Below are positions 20,099 to 32,973 of a stretch of 64,000 nt of DNA, piece by piece; position 1 is the stretch's first letter, and every line of letters starts with the position of its first letter. The stretch is taken from positions 62,001-126,000 of the forward strand of contig NZ_BANT01000018.1 of assembly GCF_000333015.1 (NCBI RefSeq), read 5' to 3'. The translations under genes were made by a program, and so were the position numbers. This stretch comes from Gordonia hirsuta DSM 44140 = NBRC 16056 (lineage in GTDB: Bacteria > Actinomycetota > Actinomycetes > Mycobacteriales > Mycobacteriaceae). The notes under the pieces were generated by a model. That model did no database searches, was not told the origin of the DNA, and saw only the letters and a list, made by a program, of their open reading frames with translations.

Positions 20099-22192
20099 TC
20101 AACCGATGGTAGGCGGGTCGATCTGGACCCGGATACCCGCGGTGTCTTCGTGCCGGGCGTGACGCAGGACCTGGGCTGCCCGCAGAGCCGCGGCCAGCTC
20201 GCGGCCGCGGGACCGGTCGATCCGCAGCAGCACTCGTTCGATGCCGTCGCGCGGGTCCATTCCCGCCGGTGGACGCACGCCGGGCGGGAGCGGCACGGGC
20301 CCCAGCTGCTGGGCGCCTGCCGGCAGGTCGATCAGTGCCAGGAAGGCCAGCACCGCAGCCGACGGCCCGTCGACCGAGGCCATCGTCACCGCCGGTGGGA
20401 AGCCCAGTTCGCGGCGCGTCGCCAGTTCACGGGAAGCGGCCCCGACCGGATCCCACCGAATGAGCGTCTGCACCGGCGCTAAGGAGGCATCGGCGACCAC
20501 CACCACCCGGCCGCCCTCGGCGCGCGGGCGCACCAGCGTCGCCACCCCCATCCAGGTCCGTACCGTTTCTTCGGCGGCCCGCAGATCCTGCCGGTCCAGT
20601 TGCGCCCAGGTGTCCAGCAGTACGGCCGCTCCGTAACCGCCGTCTACGTGCGGCGCGGCTCCGGGAGTGGCCACGACCACCCGCGGTCCGGCAGACAGGT
20701 GATCGATGATCTTGTCGCCGCCGGAGGTGACCACCGGCACCCCCACGAAGGCCCGACCAAGTTCTTCGGCGGTGCGTTTGTCGCCGATCATCAGGGCGCG
20801 CACGGCGGTGCCGCCGCAGTTGGGGCACACGAAACGCAGCTCGGGGCGACCGCACCAGCGGCAGGCCAGCTCACCACGATCGCTCATCTGCAGTGGCCCG
20901 TGGCAGGCCCGGCACCGGGCGTTCTCCCGGCAGCGTTCGCAGGCCACCGACGGCAGGTAGCCGCGGCGCGGCACGCTGAAGAGCACCGGGTGCCCCTCGT
21001 CGAGCGCCCGCCGCGCCGCATCGAAGGCGATCGTGGGGATGCGGGCGGATCTGGCCAGTGGATCGCCGGCGATGCGACGGTCCTCATCGGAGATACCGTC
21101 GATCCGCGCCATGGCCGCGCGCACGGTCTCCCGTGGCGCCACCAGGTCACCGGCCCAGCCCGCATCGACCAGCGCCTGCGCTTCGGCGGTCCGGGAGAAG
21201 CCGCCGATCAACAGGGCAGAACCGGTCTGGTGCGCACGCAGTACGGCCACCTCGCGCGGATGCGGGTACGGGGCGCGCGGCTCGTCCAGGCTCGGGTCGC
21301 CGTCGTCGAAGACCACGGTCAGTGCCAGCCGGTGGACCGGGGCGAAGACGGCACTGCGCGTGCCGATCACCACCCGTGCGCCGCCGCGCAGGACCTGCAG
21401 CCACCGGCGATAGCGGGCGGTGGGCCCCAGGCCGGCGGCCAGTGAGACACACCAGTCCCCCAGCAGCGGCTCGCACGCGGCTTCCAGGCGGTCCAGATCG
21501 CGTTGATCGGGTACGACGATGATGACCCCGCGGCCGGTGGCAGCCACCAGTGCGGCCAGTTCGGCCAGTCGCGCGGCCGGGTCCTCGCCGGGGCAGGCCT
21601 GCCAGACCACCCGCGGGTGGCGTCCCGGGTCGGCATCGTCGTTCTCGCGCAGCGCATCGAGGAACGCCTCGGCGCCGTAGTAGGCCTCCCACGCCGACAT
21701 CTCGGGCGCGGTGACGGACCACTCGGGCGTCTGCGGTGGTTCGGCCTTTTCCACACGGGCGTGCCGCGGCGGCACCGCCAGGCGCAGAACATCGGGCATG
21801 GTACCGGCGTATCGGTCAGCGACCGCGCGGGCCAGCGTCACCAGTTCCGGTGTGAGCACCTGTTCGGGTGAGACCACGCGTTCGAGCCAGGCCAGCTTGC
21901 CGCCGTGGTCACTGTGGGCGAGCCGTTCGAGGAGGAAACCGTCGACCAGGCGCCCCGAGAAGCGCACCCGAACGCGGGTTCCCGGCTGGGCGTCGGCGTC
22001 GAGTTTGCGGTCGATCAGGTAGTCGAACGGCCGGTCCAGGTGTGCCAGACCCAGCAGCGGCAGCACCCGGGCCACGGGCAGATGCTCGGCGGGCATGCGC
22101 CGATTCTTCTCCCGTGCCGTACGGCCGGGTTCGCCGTCGTCGGGCACGGGCACCGTGTGGCGCACCCTGGGTGTCTCCTGCTCCGGGTTCAC
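20099..22192 (-). CDS. priA: primosomal protein PriA, actinobacterial form lacking helicase motifs
   Basis: Homologue of the replication-restart protein, 697 aa. The N-terminal DNA-binding part is recognisable ('ARVLPLLGLAHLDRPFDYLI'). The zinc-binding module is intact ('CERCRENARCRACHG', 'CRWCGRPELRFVCPNCGG'). Where other PriA proteins have a Walker A GSGKT, this one reads 'VVWQACPGEDPAARLAEL', and the DEEH box is replaced by 'VFDDGDPSLDEP'. The loss is known for mycobacterial PriA, so the protein probably does not unwind DNA. The start is GTG 22192, although an ATG 32 codons in is possible. Confidence 0.92.
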   Translation of the reverse strand: MNPEQETPRVRHTVPVPDDGEPGRTAREKNRRMPAEHLPVARVLPLLGLAHLDRPFDYLIDRKLDADAQPGTRVRVRFSGRLVDGFLLERLAHSDHGGKLAWLERVVSPEQVLTPELVTLARAVADRYAGTMPDVLRLAVPPRHARVEKAEPPQTPEWSVTAPEMSAWEAYYGAEAFLDALRENDDADPGRHPRVVWQACPGEDPAARLAELAALVAATGRGVIIVVPDQRDLDRLEAACEPLLGDWCVSLAAGLGPTARYRRWLQVLRGGARVVIGTRSAVFAPVHRLALTVVFDDGDPSLDEPRAPYPHPREVAVLRAHQTGSALLIGGFSRTAEAQALVDAGWAGDLVAPRETVRAAMARIDGISDEDRRIAGDPLARSARIPTIAFDAARRALDEGHPVLFSVPRRGYLPSVACERCRENARCRACHGPLQMSDRGELACRWCGRPELRFVCPNCGGTAVRALMIGDKRTAEELGRAFVGVPVVTSGGDKIIDHLSAGPRVVVATPGAAPHVDGGYGAAVLLDTWAQLDRQDLRAAEETVRTWMGVATLVRPRAEGGRVVVVADASLAPVQTLIRWDPVGAASRELATRRELGFPPAVTMASVDGPSAAVLAFLALIDLPAGAQQLGPVPLPPGVRPPAGMDPRDGIERVLLRIDRSRGRELAAALRAAQVLRHARHEDTAGIRVQIDPPTIG

Positions 22193-22318
22193 CGGCTGTC
22201 CCCGCTCACATCGCGAACTCTAGTGGAGCGCGGCGCAGCGCAGGGGCCTCCGTCCACAGGCTGGCGGGTGCACCGGTGCGGTCCACCGGCGCGCCGCGGC
22301 CCGCCGACGAGCGCCCGG

Positions 22319-23539
22319 TCAGTCGGCCAGACCGGCGGCGGCGCGCAGCTCGGCGACGCGGTCGGTGCGCTCCCAGGGCAGATCCACGTCGGTGCGGCCG
22401 AAATGCCCGTAGGCGGCGGTCGGACCGTAGATCGGCTGCAACAGCTCCAGATCCCGCACGATCGCCGCCGGACGCAGATCGAAGACCTCGGTGATCGCCT
22501 TCTGAATGGTGCCGACATCGACCTTCTCGGTGCCGAATGCCTCGACGAACAGCCCCACCGGCGCGGCCTTACCGATCGCGTAGGCGACCTGGACTTCGAG
22601 ACGGTCGGCCAGGCCGGCCGCCACGGCGTTCTTGGCGACCCAGCGCATGGCGTAGGCGGCACTGCGGTCCACCTTCGACGGGTCCTTACCGGAGAAGGCG
22701 CCGCCGCCGTGGCGTGACATGCCGCCGTAGGTGTCGACGATGATCTTGCGTCCGGTCAGACCCGCATCCCCCATCGGGCCGCCCAGCACGAAGCTGCCGG
22801 TCGGGTTCACCAACAGCCGGAAGTCCGAAGTATCCAGCGGCGTCGGCAGGTCCAGATCGGCGAAGACCGGCTCGAGGACGTGCTTGGCGATATCCGGGGT
22901 CAGCATGCCGGCGATGTCGATATCGGCGGCATGCTGGGTGGAGACGACGACGGTGTCGAGCCGGACCGGGACGTTGTCGGCGTATTCGATGGTGACCTGG
23001 GTCTTGCCGTCGGGACGCAGATACGGGAGGGTCCCGTCCTTGCGGACCTGGGTCAGGCGCCGGGCCAGCCGGTGTGCCAGCGCGATCGGCAGCGGCATCA
23101 GCTCGCGCGTCTCGGCGGTGGCGTACCCGAACATCAGCCCCTGATCGCCGGCGCCCTGCAGGTCGAGCTCGTCGGCGTGTGTACCGGTCTGGACCTCATG
23201 GGATTCGGTCAGCCCCTGGGCGATCTCCGGCGACTGCGCTCCGATGGCCACGTTGACGCCGCAGGAGGCCCCGTCGAACCCCTTGGTCGACGAGTCGTAG
23301 CCGATCTCGAGGATCTTGTCGCGCACGATGGTGGGGATGTCGGCGTAGGCGATGGTGTTGACCTCACCGGCCACGTGGACCTGTCCGGTGGTGACCAGCG
23401 TCTCCACGGCGACCTTGGCGGCCGGGTCTTTCTCCAGCAGCGCGTCCAGGATCGCATCGCTGATGGCATCGCAGATCTTGTCCGGATGTCCTTCGGTGAC
23501 GGACTCGCTGGTGAACAGGCGGGACGCTGACGCGGTCAT
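22319..23539 (-). CDS. metK: S-adenosylmethionine synthetase
   Basis: Makes SAM from methionine and ATP. 406 aa. The N-terminal active-site '[13 protein letters not shown]' (His18) starts the protein; '[12 protein letters not shown]' and the phosphate loop '[19 protein letters not shown]' are present, and the C-terminal 'PWERTD' is typical. The length is normal. It is flanked by 126 bases to priA and 70 bases to coaBC. I see no SAM riboswitch in the 70-base leader. Confidence 0.97.
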   Translation of the reverse strand: MTASASRLFTSESVTEGHPDKICDAISDAILDALLEKDPAAKVAVETLVTTGQVHVAGEVNTIAYADIPTIVRDKILEIGYDSSTKGFDGASCGVNVAIGAQSPEIAQGLTESHEVQTGTHADELDLQGAGDQGLMFGYATAETRELMPLPIALAHRLARRLTQVRKDGTLPYLRPDGKTQVTIEYADNVPVRLDTVVVSTQHAADIDIAGMLTPDIAKHVLEPVFADLDLPTPLDTSDFRLLVNPTGSFVLGGPMGDAGLTGRKIIVDTYGGMSRHGGGAFSGKDPSKVDRSAAYAMRWVAKNAVAAGLADRLEVQVAYAIGKAAPVGLFVEAFGTEKVDVGTIQKAITEVFDLRPAAIVRDLELLQPIYGPTAAYGHFGRTDVDLPWERTDRVAELRAAAGLAD

Positions 23540-23609
23540 CGGTTCCTCTCCGAGGGGTGTTCAGGGTAGATGTTCTCAGTGGTGTGCGGTCGGGCCGGGT
23601 GCACTGCGG

Positions 23610-24872
23610 TCAATGCTCGGGCAGCGCCGCGGCGACCTGGTCCAGAATCCTGCTGGCCATCAAGGTCTTCGAGCCGTACGGCAGACCGGTCTCGGTGCCG
23701 GCTTCGCCGTTCTCGCCGGCGGCCAGCACCCAGCCGGTGTTGTCCTCGGTCCCGAAGGCCCGGCCGTCCCCGACGGCGTTGACCACGAGCAGATCGCAGC
23801 CCTTGCGGCGCAGTTTCGCCCGGCCGTGGTCCAGCACCCCGCCGTCGTCGTCACCGGTCTCGGCGGCAAAGCCCACGATCACGGTGTCGGCGGGTATCCG
23901 GCCCTCGGACCGTGCGGCGACGAGCCCGGCCAGGATGTCCGGATTGGTCGTCAGTTCGATCGGGGCGGGTCCGTGCGCGCCCTTCTTGATCTTGGTGCCG
24001 GCGACCCCGACCGGCCGGAAATCTGCGACGGCGGCGGCCATGATGACCACATCGGCCTGGGCTGACCGCGCGGTCATCTCCTCGGCCAGTTCGCGCGCCG
24101 AATCGATGTGGACCACCTCGACGCCGGCCGGGTCGCCGGGCTGGGACACCGCCCCGGAGACCAGGGTCACCTGGGCCCCGCGCTGCGCAGCCACGCGGGC
24201 CAGCGCGTAACCCTGTTTACCGGAACTGTGATTGCCCAGGTAACGGACCGGATCGAGTGCTTCACGGGTGCCGCCTGCGCTGATCAGTACCCGCACTCCC
24301 TCCAGATCCCGCGGCAACGCATCGGGGCGGGCCAGCAGCAGATCACCCAGCAGCCCGATCTCTCCGGGCTCGGGCAGACGGCCGGCGCCACTGTCGCTAC
24401 CGGTCAGCCGGCCTGAATCCGGGGTCAGGACCACCGAGCCGTGCGCTCGCAGGGTGGCGACGTTGTCGACGGTAGCCGGGTGTTCCCACATCTCGGTATG
24501 CATCGCCGGAACGAACATCACCGGACAGCGAGCGGTCAGCAGCGACGCGGTGAGCAGGTCATCGGCCCGCCCGGAAGCGGCGCGGGCCATCAGATCAGCG
24601 GTGGCCGGCGCGATCACCACCAGGTCGGCTTCCCGGCCCAGCAGCACGTGTGCCACCTCGTCGACGTCGTCGAACACCTCGGTGGTGACCGGGTTGCCCG
24701 ACAGCGCCTCGAAGGTGGCGGCGCCGACGAAGTTCAGGGCCGCACGGGTCGGAATCACCCGGACCGCGTGGCCGGCTTCGGTGAAGTGGCGGATCACTCC
24801 GCAGACCTTGTAGGCCGCGATACCGCCACCCACGCCGACGACGATCCGCCGGCGCGGAGAAGCAGAAGCCAC
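23610..24872 (-). CDS. coaBC: bifunctional phosphopantothenoylcysteine decarboxylase / phosphopantothenate-cysteine ligase
   Basis: Catalyses two successive steps of coenzyme A synthesis. 420 aa. The N-terminal FMN-binding decarboxylase (about 1-185) has 'VGVGGGIAAYKVCGVIRH', 'APATADLMARAASGRADDLL' and 'VPAMHTEMWEHPAT'. The C-terminal ligase has 'VLISAGGTREALDPVRYLGN', 'SSGKQGYALA' and 'VNAVGDGRAFGTEDN'. 'PAMH' takes the place of the E. coli PAMN motif, as I recall for the mycobacterial enzyme. The start is GTG 24872, 7 bases after the rpoZ stop, with GGGGAG upstream. Confidence 0.95.
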   Translation of the reverse strand: MASASPRRRIVVGVGGGIAAYKVCGVIRHFTEAGHAVRVIPTRAALNFVGAATFEALSGNPVTTEVFDDVDEVAHVLLGREADLVVIAPATADLMARAASGRADDLLTASLLTARCPVMFVPAMHTEMWEHPATVDNVATLRAHGSVVLTPDSGRLTGSDSGAGRLPEPGEIGLLGDLLLARPDALPRDLEGVRVLISAGGTREALDPVRYLGNHSSGKQGYALARVAAQRGAQVTLVSGAVSQPGDPAGVEVVHIDSARELAEEMTARSAQADVVIMAAAVADFRPVGVAGTKIKKGAHGPAPIELTTNPDILAGLVAARSEGRIPADTVIVGFAAETGDDDGGVLDHGRAKLRRKGCDLLVVNAVGDGRAFGTEDNTGWVLAAGENGEAGTETGLPYGSKTLMASRILDQVAAALPEH

Positions 24873-24879
24873 GACGGCT

Positions 24880-25176
24880 CTACTCCCCTTCGGTGTGCTC
24901 GAGCAGGTCGGCGTGGATCTCGCGCAGCGCCACAGACAGGTGCTTCTCGTGCAGCCGCGGCTCCACCAGCGGTCCGACGTACTCCATCATGCCGTCGGCG
25001 AGCTGGTTGTAGTAGTCGTTGATCTGCCGTGCACGCTTGGCGGCGTAGATCACCAGCGCGTACTTGGAGGAGGCGCGCTCGAGGAGCTCGTCGATGGGCG
25101 GATCGGTGATGCCGTGCGGGGTGTCGTAGACGGTCTCTTCGATGAGATCGAAGTCGATCCCGGTATCGCTGCTCAC
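24880..25176 (-). CDS. rpoZ: RNA polymerase omega subunit
   Basis: Assists assembly of RNA polymerase by holding beta-prime. 98 aa from GTG 25176, which has AGGAG with a 9-base spacer; a TTG 6 codons upstream would put the ribosome site inside the gene and is unlikely. Conserved segments are '[24 protein letters not shown]' (written in two pieces: '[15 protein letters not shown]' and '[16 protein letters not shown]'). The C-terminal '[15 protein letters not shown]' fits the actinobacterial form. Its operon is gmk-rpoZ-coaBC-metK as in mycobacteria. Confidence 0.95.
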   Translation of the reverse strand: MSSDTGIDFDLIEETVYDTPHGITDPPIDELLERASSKYALVIYAAKRARQINDYYNQLADGMMEYVGPLVEPRLHEKHLSVALREIHADLLEHTEGE

Positions 25177-25205
25177 GCTTGAAATCTCCTGCAAAAAGTT
25201 CGTTA

Positions 25206-25228
25206 TCTCGCTCCGAGGGGAGCCGAGA
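25206..25228 (-). terminator. hairpin between gmk and rpoZ
   Basis: TCTCGCTCC / GGAGC(C)GAGA on the plus strand: a 9-base stem with one bulged base and a GAGG loop. On the minus strand the sequence runs on to ACTTTTTGC before the rpoZ ribosome site. It could act as a partial terminator or a leader element that sets rpoZ levels. Confidence 0.4.
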
Positions 25229-25249
25229 ATCAGGCCGGAAGGGTCTTCT

Positions 25250-25828
25250 CTAGGGGCCGATCAGCAAGTTTACCAACTGCTGCGCCGAAGCGTCGACATC
25301 GTCGTTGACGACGACGTGTCCGAACTCGCCCTGGGCTTCCATCTCCACCTTCGCGGTGGCCAGCCGGCGTTCGATGGCTTCGGGGCTTTCGGTGCCTCGG
25401 CCACGCAATCGTCGTTCCAGTTCTGCCCAGCTCGGCGGTGCCAGAAACACCGTCACGGCCTCCGGCATGGCCTGGCGCACCAGGCGCGAGCCCACCAGAT
25501 CGACCTCCACCAGAACCGGGTGGCCGGCCTCCAGTGCGGCGTTGACCGGCCCGGCCGGGGTGCCCGAGCGTTGCAGACCGCCATGGATATCGGCCCATTC
25601 GAGCAGTTCGCCACGATCGATCATCGCATCGAAGTCGGGACGGCTGACGAAATAGTAGTCACGACCGTCGACCTCGCCGGGCCGCGGATCGCGGGTCGTG
25701 GCCGACACGGAGAAGACCAGATCCGGCATCTGCTCGCGCAGCGCCGCCACGACCGTCGACTTCCCGACGGCCGAGGGGCCGACCAGCACAACCAGTCGGC
25801 CCCTCGATCGGGATTGCTCAGCAGGCAC
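25250..25828 (-). CDS. gmk: guanylate kinase
   Basis: Phosphorylates GMP to GDP with ATP. 192 aa. The P-loop '[12 protein letters not shown]' is at residues 16-27; the GMP-binding part reads '[20 protein letters not shown]' and '[18 protein letters not shown]'; the lid has '[17 protein letters not shown]'. The start is GTG 25828, 2 bases after the mihF stop, so translation is probably coupled to mihF. The order mihF-gmk-rpoZ-coaBC-metK matches mycobacteria. Confidence 0.96.
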   Translation of the reverse strand: MPAEQSRSRGRLVVLVGPSAVGKSTVVAALREQMPDLVFSVSATTRDPRPGEVDGRDYYFVSRPDFDAMIDRGELLEWADIHGGLQRSGTPAGPVNAALEAGHPVLVEVDLVGSRLVRQAMPEAVTVFLAPPSWAELERRLRGRGTESPEAIERRLATAKVEMEAQGEFGHVVVNDDVDASAQQLVNLLIGP

Positions 25829-25830
25829 GC

Positions 25831-26145
25831 TCAGGAGCTGAACTTCTCGAGCAGAGCCTTGCGCTGGCGGTCGCCCAGGCCACGCAGGCGACGAGTCGGA
25901 GCGATCTCCAGCTCAGTCATGATCTCCTGTGCCTTGACCTTGCCGACCTTCGGCAGCGCCTCGAGCAGAGCCGAGACCTTCATCTTGCCCAGGATCTCGT
26001 TCTCCTCGGCGTCAGCGAGAACCTGCTTGAGGTCGGTGCCGCCCCGCTTGAGGCGCTCCTTGAGCTCGGCACGGACGCGACGGGCTTCGGCCGCCTTCTG
26101 GAGTGCAGCGGCGCGCTGCTCATCTGTCAGCTGGGGAAGAGCCAC
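25831..26145 (-). CDS. mihF: integration host factor, actinobacterial type (mIHF)
   Basis: Small nucleoid-associated DNA-bending protein specific to actinobacteria, first found as the host factor for phage L5 integration. 104 aa. The N-terminal half is a charged helix ('[19 protein letters not shown]'), followed by the S13-like helix-two-turn-helix region with '[17 protein letters not shown]' and '[18 protein letters not shown]'. GTG 26145 is preceded by GGAGGA 5 bases before it. A -10 box TAGCGT (26192-26197 on the minus strand) would give a leader of about 40 bases. Confidence 0.95.
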   Translation of the reverse strand: MALPQLTDEQRAAALQKAAEARRVRAELKERLKRGGTDLKQVLADAEENEILGKMKVSALLEALPKVGKVKAQEIMTELEIAPTRRLRGLGDRQRKALLEKFSS

Positions 26146-26247
26146 GGTTCCTCCGCCTTTCGTTGGTGTGTTCGTTCAATTGGGTCCCACGACGCTATCG
26201 CAGCGCCGCCAGGTCTGGTACCGGGGCCGCCAAGGACTCCGGGTGTT

Positions 26248-26277
26248 TCATGACGATCCTAGCCATTCTCGTCATGA
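26248..26277. repeat. 9-base inverted repeat in the mihF/hydrolase divergent region
   Basis: TCATGACGA (26248-26256) and TCGTCATGA (26269-26277) are perfect reverse complements, 12 bases apart. The centres of the two arms are 21 bases apart, two helical turns, which suits a dimeric regulator binding one face of DNA. It lies upstream of both mihF (minus) and the hydrolase (plus). It is either an operator or a hairpin; no regulator gene adjoins it. Confidence 0.5.
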
Positions 26278-26353
26278 CCAGGAGGGACGGTACCCCGTGA
26301 TGTCCGTAACGGCGAACACCGGGCCGGGTGCGTCGCGGCATCGATTACCGAAG

Positions 26354-26359
26354 TAGCCT
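26354..26359 (+). promoter_or_regulatory. candidate -10 of a leaderless transcript for the hydrolase
   Basis: TAGCCT (TANNNT form) ends 9 bases before the A of the hydrolase ATG at 26369. No Shine-Dalgarno sequence lies between them (TTCGGTCATT region). The spacing implies that transcription begins at or next to the start codon, a leaderless mRNA, common in actinobacteria. Confidence 0.45.
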
Positions 26360-26368
26360 TCGGTCATT

Positions 26369-27451
26369 ATGTTGCACACCGAGCTCGCCACCCTCGCCCG
26401 CGTCCTGCGCGACGATATCGCTCCCCACTCACACAGCGAGTCGGCGGTCCTGTCCGACCGGCCGCATGCCCGCCTGATCCGTTACGGCACCCCCGAGCAG
26501 TTGACGGCTGCGCGTGCAGCCGGGACGGTTCCGGTTCTGCTCGTCCCGCCGCTGGCCGTTCCGGCGCGGTGCTACGACCTGGCACCGGGTTCGTCGCCGG
26601 GCAATTCAGTGGTCGAATTCCTGCTGGCCGGCGGGACCATCCCCTATGTCATCGATTTCGGCCCGGTGACCCGTGCCGAACGCCGGCTGGGCTTCGAGGA
26701 TTACTTCGATTCCTTTGTGCCGCGGGCGATCCGGGACGTCGTCGACGATTTCCGAGGCGGCGGCGATGCGGTCGATCTGCTCGGCTGGAGCCTGGGCGGA
26801 ACCCTGAGTCTGATGACCGCGGCCAATGATCCGGGACTGCCGATCCGGTCGATCATGACCGTCGGCACACCGCTGGACTACATGAAGCTGCCGCCCTACC
26901 CGCTGGTGCGCCGGATCCTGGCACCGACCGGCGGCCGGCCCGCCAACTACGTCCTCGCGGCGCTGGCGGGGATCCCGGCGCCGCTGGTCCAGCTGGTCTA
27001 TCGCGGTTTCGCGTGGGAGCGCGAGCTGAAGAAGCCCTGGTACATCCTGAAGAACCTGAACGACGACGAGGCGCTGGCCCGGATGCAGGTGATCGACCGG
27101 TTCCAGCGGTCGTTGCCGGGCTATCCCGGGAAGGTGGCGCAGCAGATGCTGGCCAATTTCATCGTGCGGGCCGAACTGGGCACCGGCGTCCTGCGTTTCG
27201 ACGACCTCACCGTCGACCTGAGGTCGATCACCGCACCGGTGTTCATGGTCGGTTCCCACCTGGATGCGATCGCCACGCATGCGGCCGTCGCCCACGGCGA
27301 GCAGCTGTTCACGGCATCGTCGCATGTGGAGTTCCACACCGTCGAGAGCAGCCATCTGGGCATGCTGACCGGTGCGGCCGCCGAACAGCACACCTGGCCG
27401 GCCATGGCGGCCTTCCGCGCCCGGCTGGATGCCGAGCGCCTCCCGTCCTGA
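26369..27451 (+). CDS. alpha/beta hydrolase of the PHA synthase (PhaC)-like family, Ser nucleophile
   Basis: 360 aa alpha/beta-fold enzyme. The layout is that of class I/III polyhydroxyalkanoate synthases: 'PVLLVPPLAVPARCYDL', nucleophile elbow 'LLGWSLGGTLSLM', then Asp299 in 'VGSHLDAIATH' and His329 in 'VESSHLGMLTG'. The nucleophile is Ser141, whereas polymerising PhaC enzymes have Cys at this place, so a hydrolase or acyltransferase is more likely than polymer synthesis; the substrate is unknown. It is a single plus-strand gene inserted between mihF and pyrF, with no ribosome site and a -10 box close to the ATG. Confidence 0.85.
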   Translation: MLHTELATLARVLRDDIAPHSHSESAVLSDRPHARLIRYGTPEQLTAARAAGTVPVLLVPPLAVPARCYDLAPGSSPGNSVVEFLLAGGTIPYVIDFGPVTRAERRLGFEDYFDSFVPRAIRDVVDDFRGGGDAVDLLGWSLGGTLSLMTAANDPGLPIRSIMTVGTPLDYMKLPPYPLVRRILAPTGGRPANYVLAALAGIPAPLVQLVYRGFAWERELKKPWYILKNLNDDEALARMQVIDRFQRSLPGYPGKVAQQMLANFIVRAELGTGVLRFDDLTVDLRSITAPVFMVGSHLDAIATHAAVAHGEQLFTASSHVEFHTVESSHLGMLTGAAAEQHTWPAMAAFRARLDAERLPS

Positions 27452-27500
27452 TCGCGGCCCCGGTCGCCGCCCCTGACCGTCGACGTGACCCACCGCCGAT

Positions 27501-27541
27501 CTGCCCGATCACCGACGTTCCTGAGCGGCCGATCAGGGCAG
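27501..27541. terminator. hairpin between convergent hydrolase and pyrF
   Basis: CTGCCCGATC (27501-27510) pairs with GATC(A)GGGCAG (27531-27541), 10 pairs with one bulged A and a 20-base loop. It lies in the 91-base gap between two convergent genes and ends 1 base before the pyrF stop codon. It probably serves both directions; the absence of a U-tract lowers certainty. Confidence 0.45.
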
Positions 27542-27542
27542 G

Positions 27543-28411
27543 TCAGGACCGGTTGGGACCGATCAGGGCCGTCTCGATCTCATCGCGGGTGGCCTCGACC
27601 GCCGCAGCCAGTGCCGCCGGCACCGGGCCCGCGGCCAGGATGCTGCGCGAGGCAGCGGGCAGGAGCCATCGCAGATCGGCTGTGTCGGCGAAGATCACCG
27701 CCAGGTCCTGCGCGGTCGCGCCCTGGGCACCCAGTCCGGGAGACAGGATCGGTCCGGACAGTTCCGACAGGTCCAGTCCGTGTTCGCGGGTCGCTCCGAC
27801 CACGACCCCGGCGGTCGCCGAGCCGTCGGCGTTGGCCGCTGCGGCCGCATCGACGATCGACTGGGCCACGCTGCGGCCCTGATCGGTCCGTGCGGTCTGT
27901 AGTCGTGCGCCGTCGGGGTTGGAGGTGCGGGCCAGGACGAAGACGGCCCGGTCGGTGGCCCGGGCCTGGGCCAGCGCCGGATCCAGCGCGCCGAAGCCCA
28001 GGTAGGGCGAGGCGGTGACGGCGTCCGAACACAGCGGCGAGACATCGTCGAGCCAGGCGGTGGTGTAGGCGGCCATGGTCGATCCGATGTCACCGCGTTT
28101 GGCATCGGCCAGTACCAGGGCCCCGGCCTCCCGGCAGCCGGCGATGGTCTCCTCCAGGACGGCCAGACCCGCCGAGCCGAACACCTCGAAGAACGCCACC
28201 TGCGGTTTGATCACCGCGGCGGTGGGCCCCAGACCGGTCACGCAGGCCTGGGCGAACTCCCGCAGACCGTCGACGGTCACCGGCAGTCCCCACTGCTCCA
28301 GGAGTGCGGCGTGCGGGTCGATGCCCGCACACAGCCGGCCGCGCTCGCCGACCACGGCCCGGTAGCGGGCGGCGAATCCGCCGCCCGCGGCCGTGCCGCT
28401 GCCTGCGCCGG

Positions 28412-28415
<4 letters not shown>
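27543..28415 (-). CDS. pyrF: orotidine 5'-phosphate decarboxylase (type 2)
   Basis: Last step of UMP synthesis. 290 aa, the longer actinobacterial/type 2 form. The catalytic segment is '[14 protein letters not shown]' with Lys106; 'LCAGIDPH' and '[15 protein letters not shown]' are substrate-site motifs; 'PGLGAQGA' is the phosphate-binding part. The start is GTG 28415, sharing GTGA with the carB stop; the open frame continues upstream to 29327 but that part is a non-coding frame inside carB. It ends the pyr operon. Confidence 0.95.
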
Positions 28416-31761
<3,346 letters not shown>

Positions 31762-31762
<1 letters not shown>

Positions 31763-32973
31763 CAGGAGAGGTTCCCTTCCGGCTGGGCCGCGGTGGACGC
31801 GCCGGCGGCGGTCTCCATGGCGGCGACGAATTTGTCGAAGAGGTTGGCTGCATCGTGCGGGCCGGACGCCGCTTCGGGATGGTATTGGACGGAGAAGGCA
31901 CTGCCGTCGATCAGTTCGATGCCTTCGACGACGCCGTCGTTGGCACAGACGTGCGAGACTCGGCCGCGGCCGAAATCGGTGTCGAACTCGTCGCCGGCGG
32001 CCCCCTCCAGCGCGAAGCCGTGGTTCTGCGAGGTGATCGCCACAGCACCGGTCGCCAGGTCGATCACCGGGATGTTGATGCCGCGGTGCCCGAACTTGAG
32101 TTTGTAGGTGCCCAGCCCCAGGGCGCGCCCCAGGATCTGATTGCCGAAGCAGATACCGAAGACCGGCAGTTTGGTCTCCAGGATCCGGCGGGTCAGTTCC
32201 ACTGCACCGTCGGCGCTGGCCGGGTCACCGGGTCCGTTCGACAGGAAGAATCCGTCCGGATCGACGGCCAGGACGTCGTCGTAGGTGGATCCGGCGGGCA
32301 GGATGTGCACCTCGATGCCGCGGGCGGCCAGCATCCGCGGGGTATTGGCCTTGATTCCCAGGTCCAGGGCGGCGACCCGGAAGCGCGGCTCGCCGGCGGA
32401 CTCGACCACATAGGGTTCTTCGGTGCTGACCTCGCCGGCCAGATCGGCGCCGGTCATCGGTGCCTGTGCCCGGACCCGCGCGAGCATGTCCTCGTCGGTG
32501 GTCACCGCGCCGCCGGAGAAGATCCCGGCGCGCATCGCCCCGGCCTCTCGCAGCTCGCGCACCACCGCGCGGGTGTCGATCCCGGCGATGCCCACCACGT
32601 TCTGGGCCTGGAGTTCGTCTTCCAGAGTGCTGGTCGAGCGCCAGTTGGACACCCGGTTGGTGGGGTTGCGCACGGCGTAGCCGGCGGCCCAGATCTTCCC
32701 CGGATCCTGGTGGTCGATGAAGTCGGCGGACCAACGCACCTGCGATCGCTTGCCCAGGCGACTCTCGCTGTCTTCGTTGTTCCAGCCGGTGTTGCCGATC
32801 TGGGGAGCGGTCGAGACGATGATCTGCTTGTGGTAGCTCGGGTCGGTGAGCATCTCCTGATAGCCGGTCATCGCGGTGCAGAAAACCGCCTCACCCAATG
32901 TAGTGCCCTCGGCCCCGAAACTCACTCCCGTGTGAATGCTGCCGTTCTCCAGCACCAGAACTGCTTTGCTCAT
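31762..32973 (-). CDS. carA: carbamoyl-phosphate synthase small (glutaminase) subunit
   Basis: Hydrolyses glutamine and channels ammonia to CarB. 403 aa. The N-terminal CPSase domain starts '[19 protein letters not shown]'. The class I amidotransferase triad is visible: Cys275 in '[11 protein letters not shown]', His365 and Glu367 in '[11 protein letters not shown]'. The start ATG 32973 overlaps the upstream membrane-protein gene as ATGA, and the stop overlaps carB by 1 base, so the two subunits are made in step. Confidence 0.97.

Noticed and set aside
23540-23609. Possible SAM riboswitch before metK
   Set aside because: Only 70 bases are available and none of the SAM-I or SAM-II conserved blocks is seen.
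26369-27451. Calling the plus-strand hydrolase a PHA synthase
   Set aside because: The nucleophile is Ser in GWSLGG instead of the Cys required in polymerising PhaC, and no phasin or other PHA gene is near.
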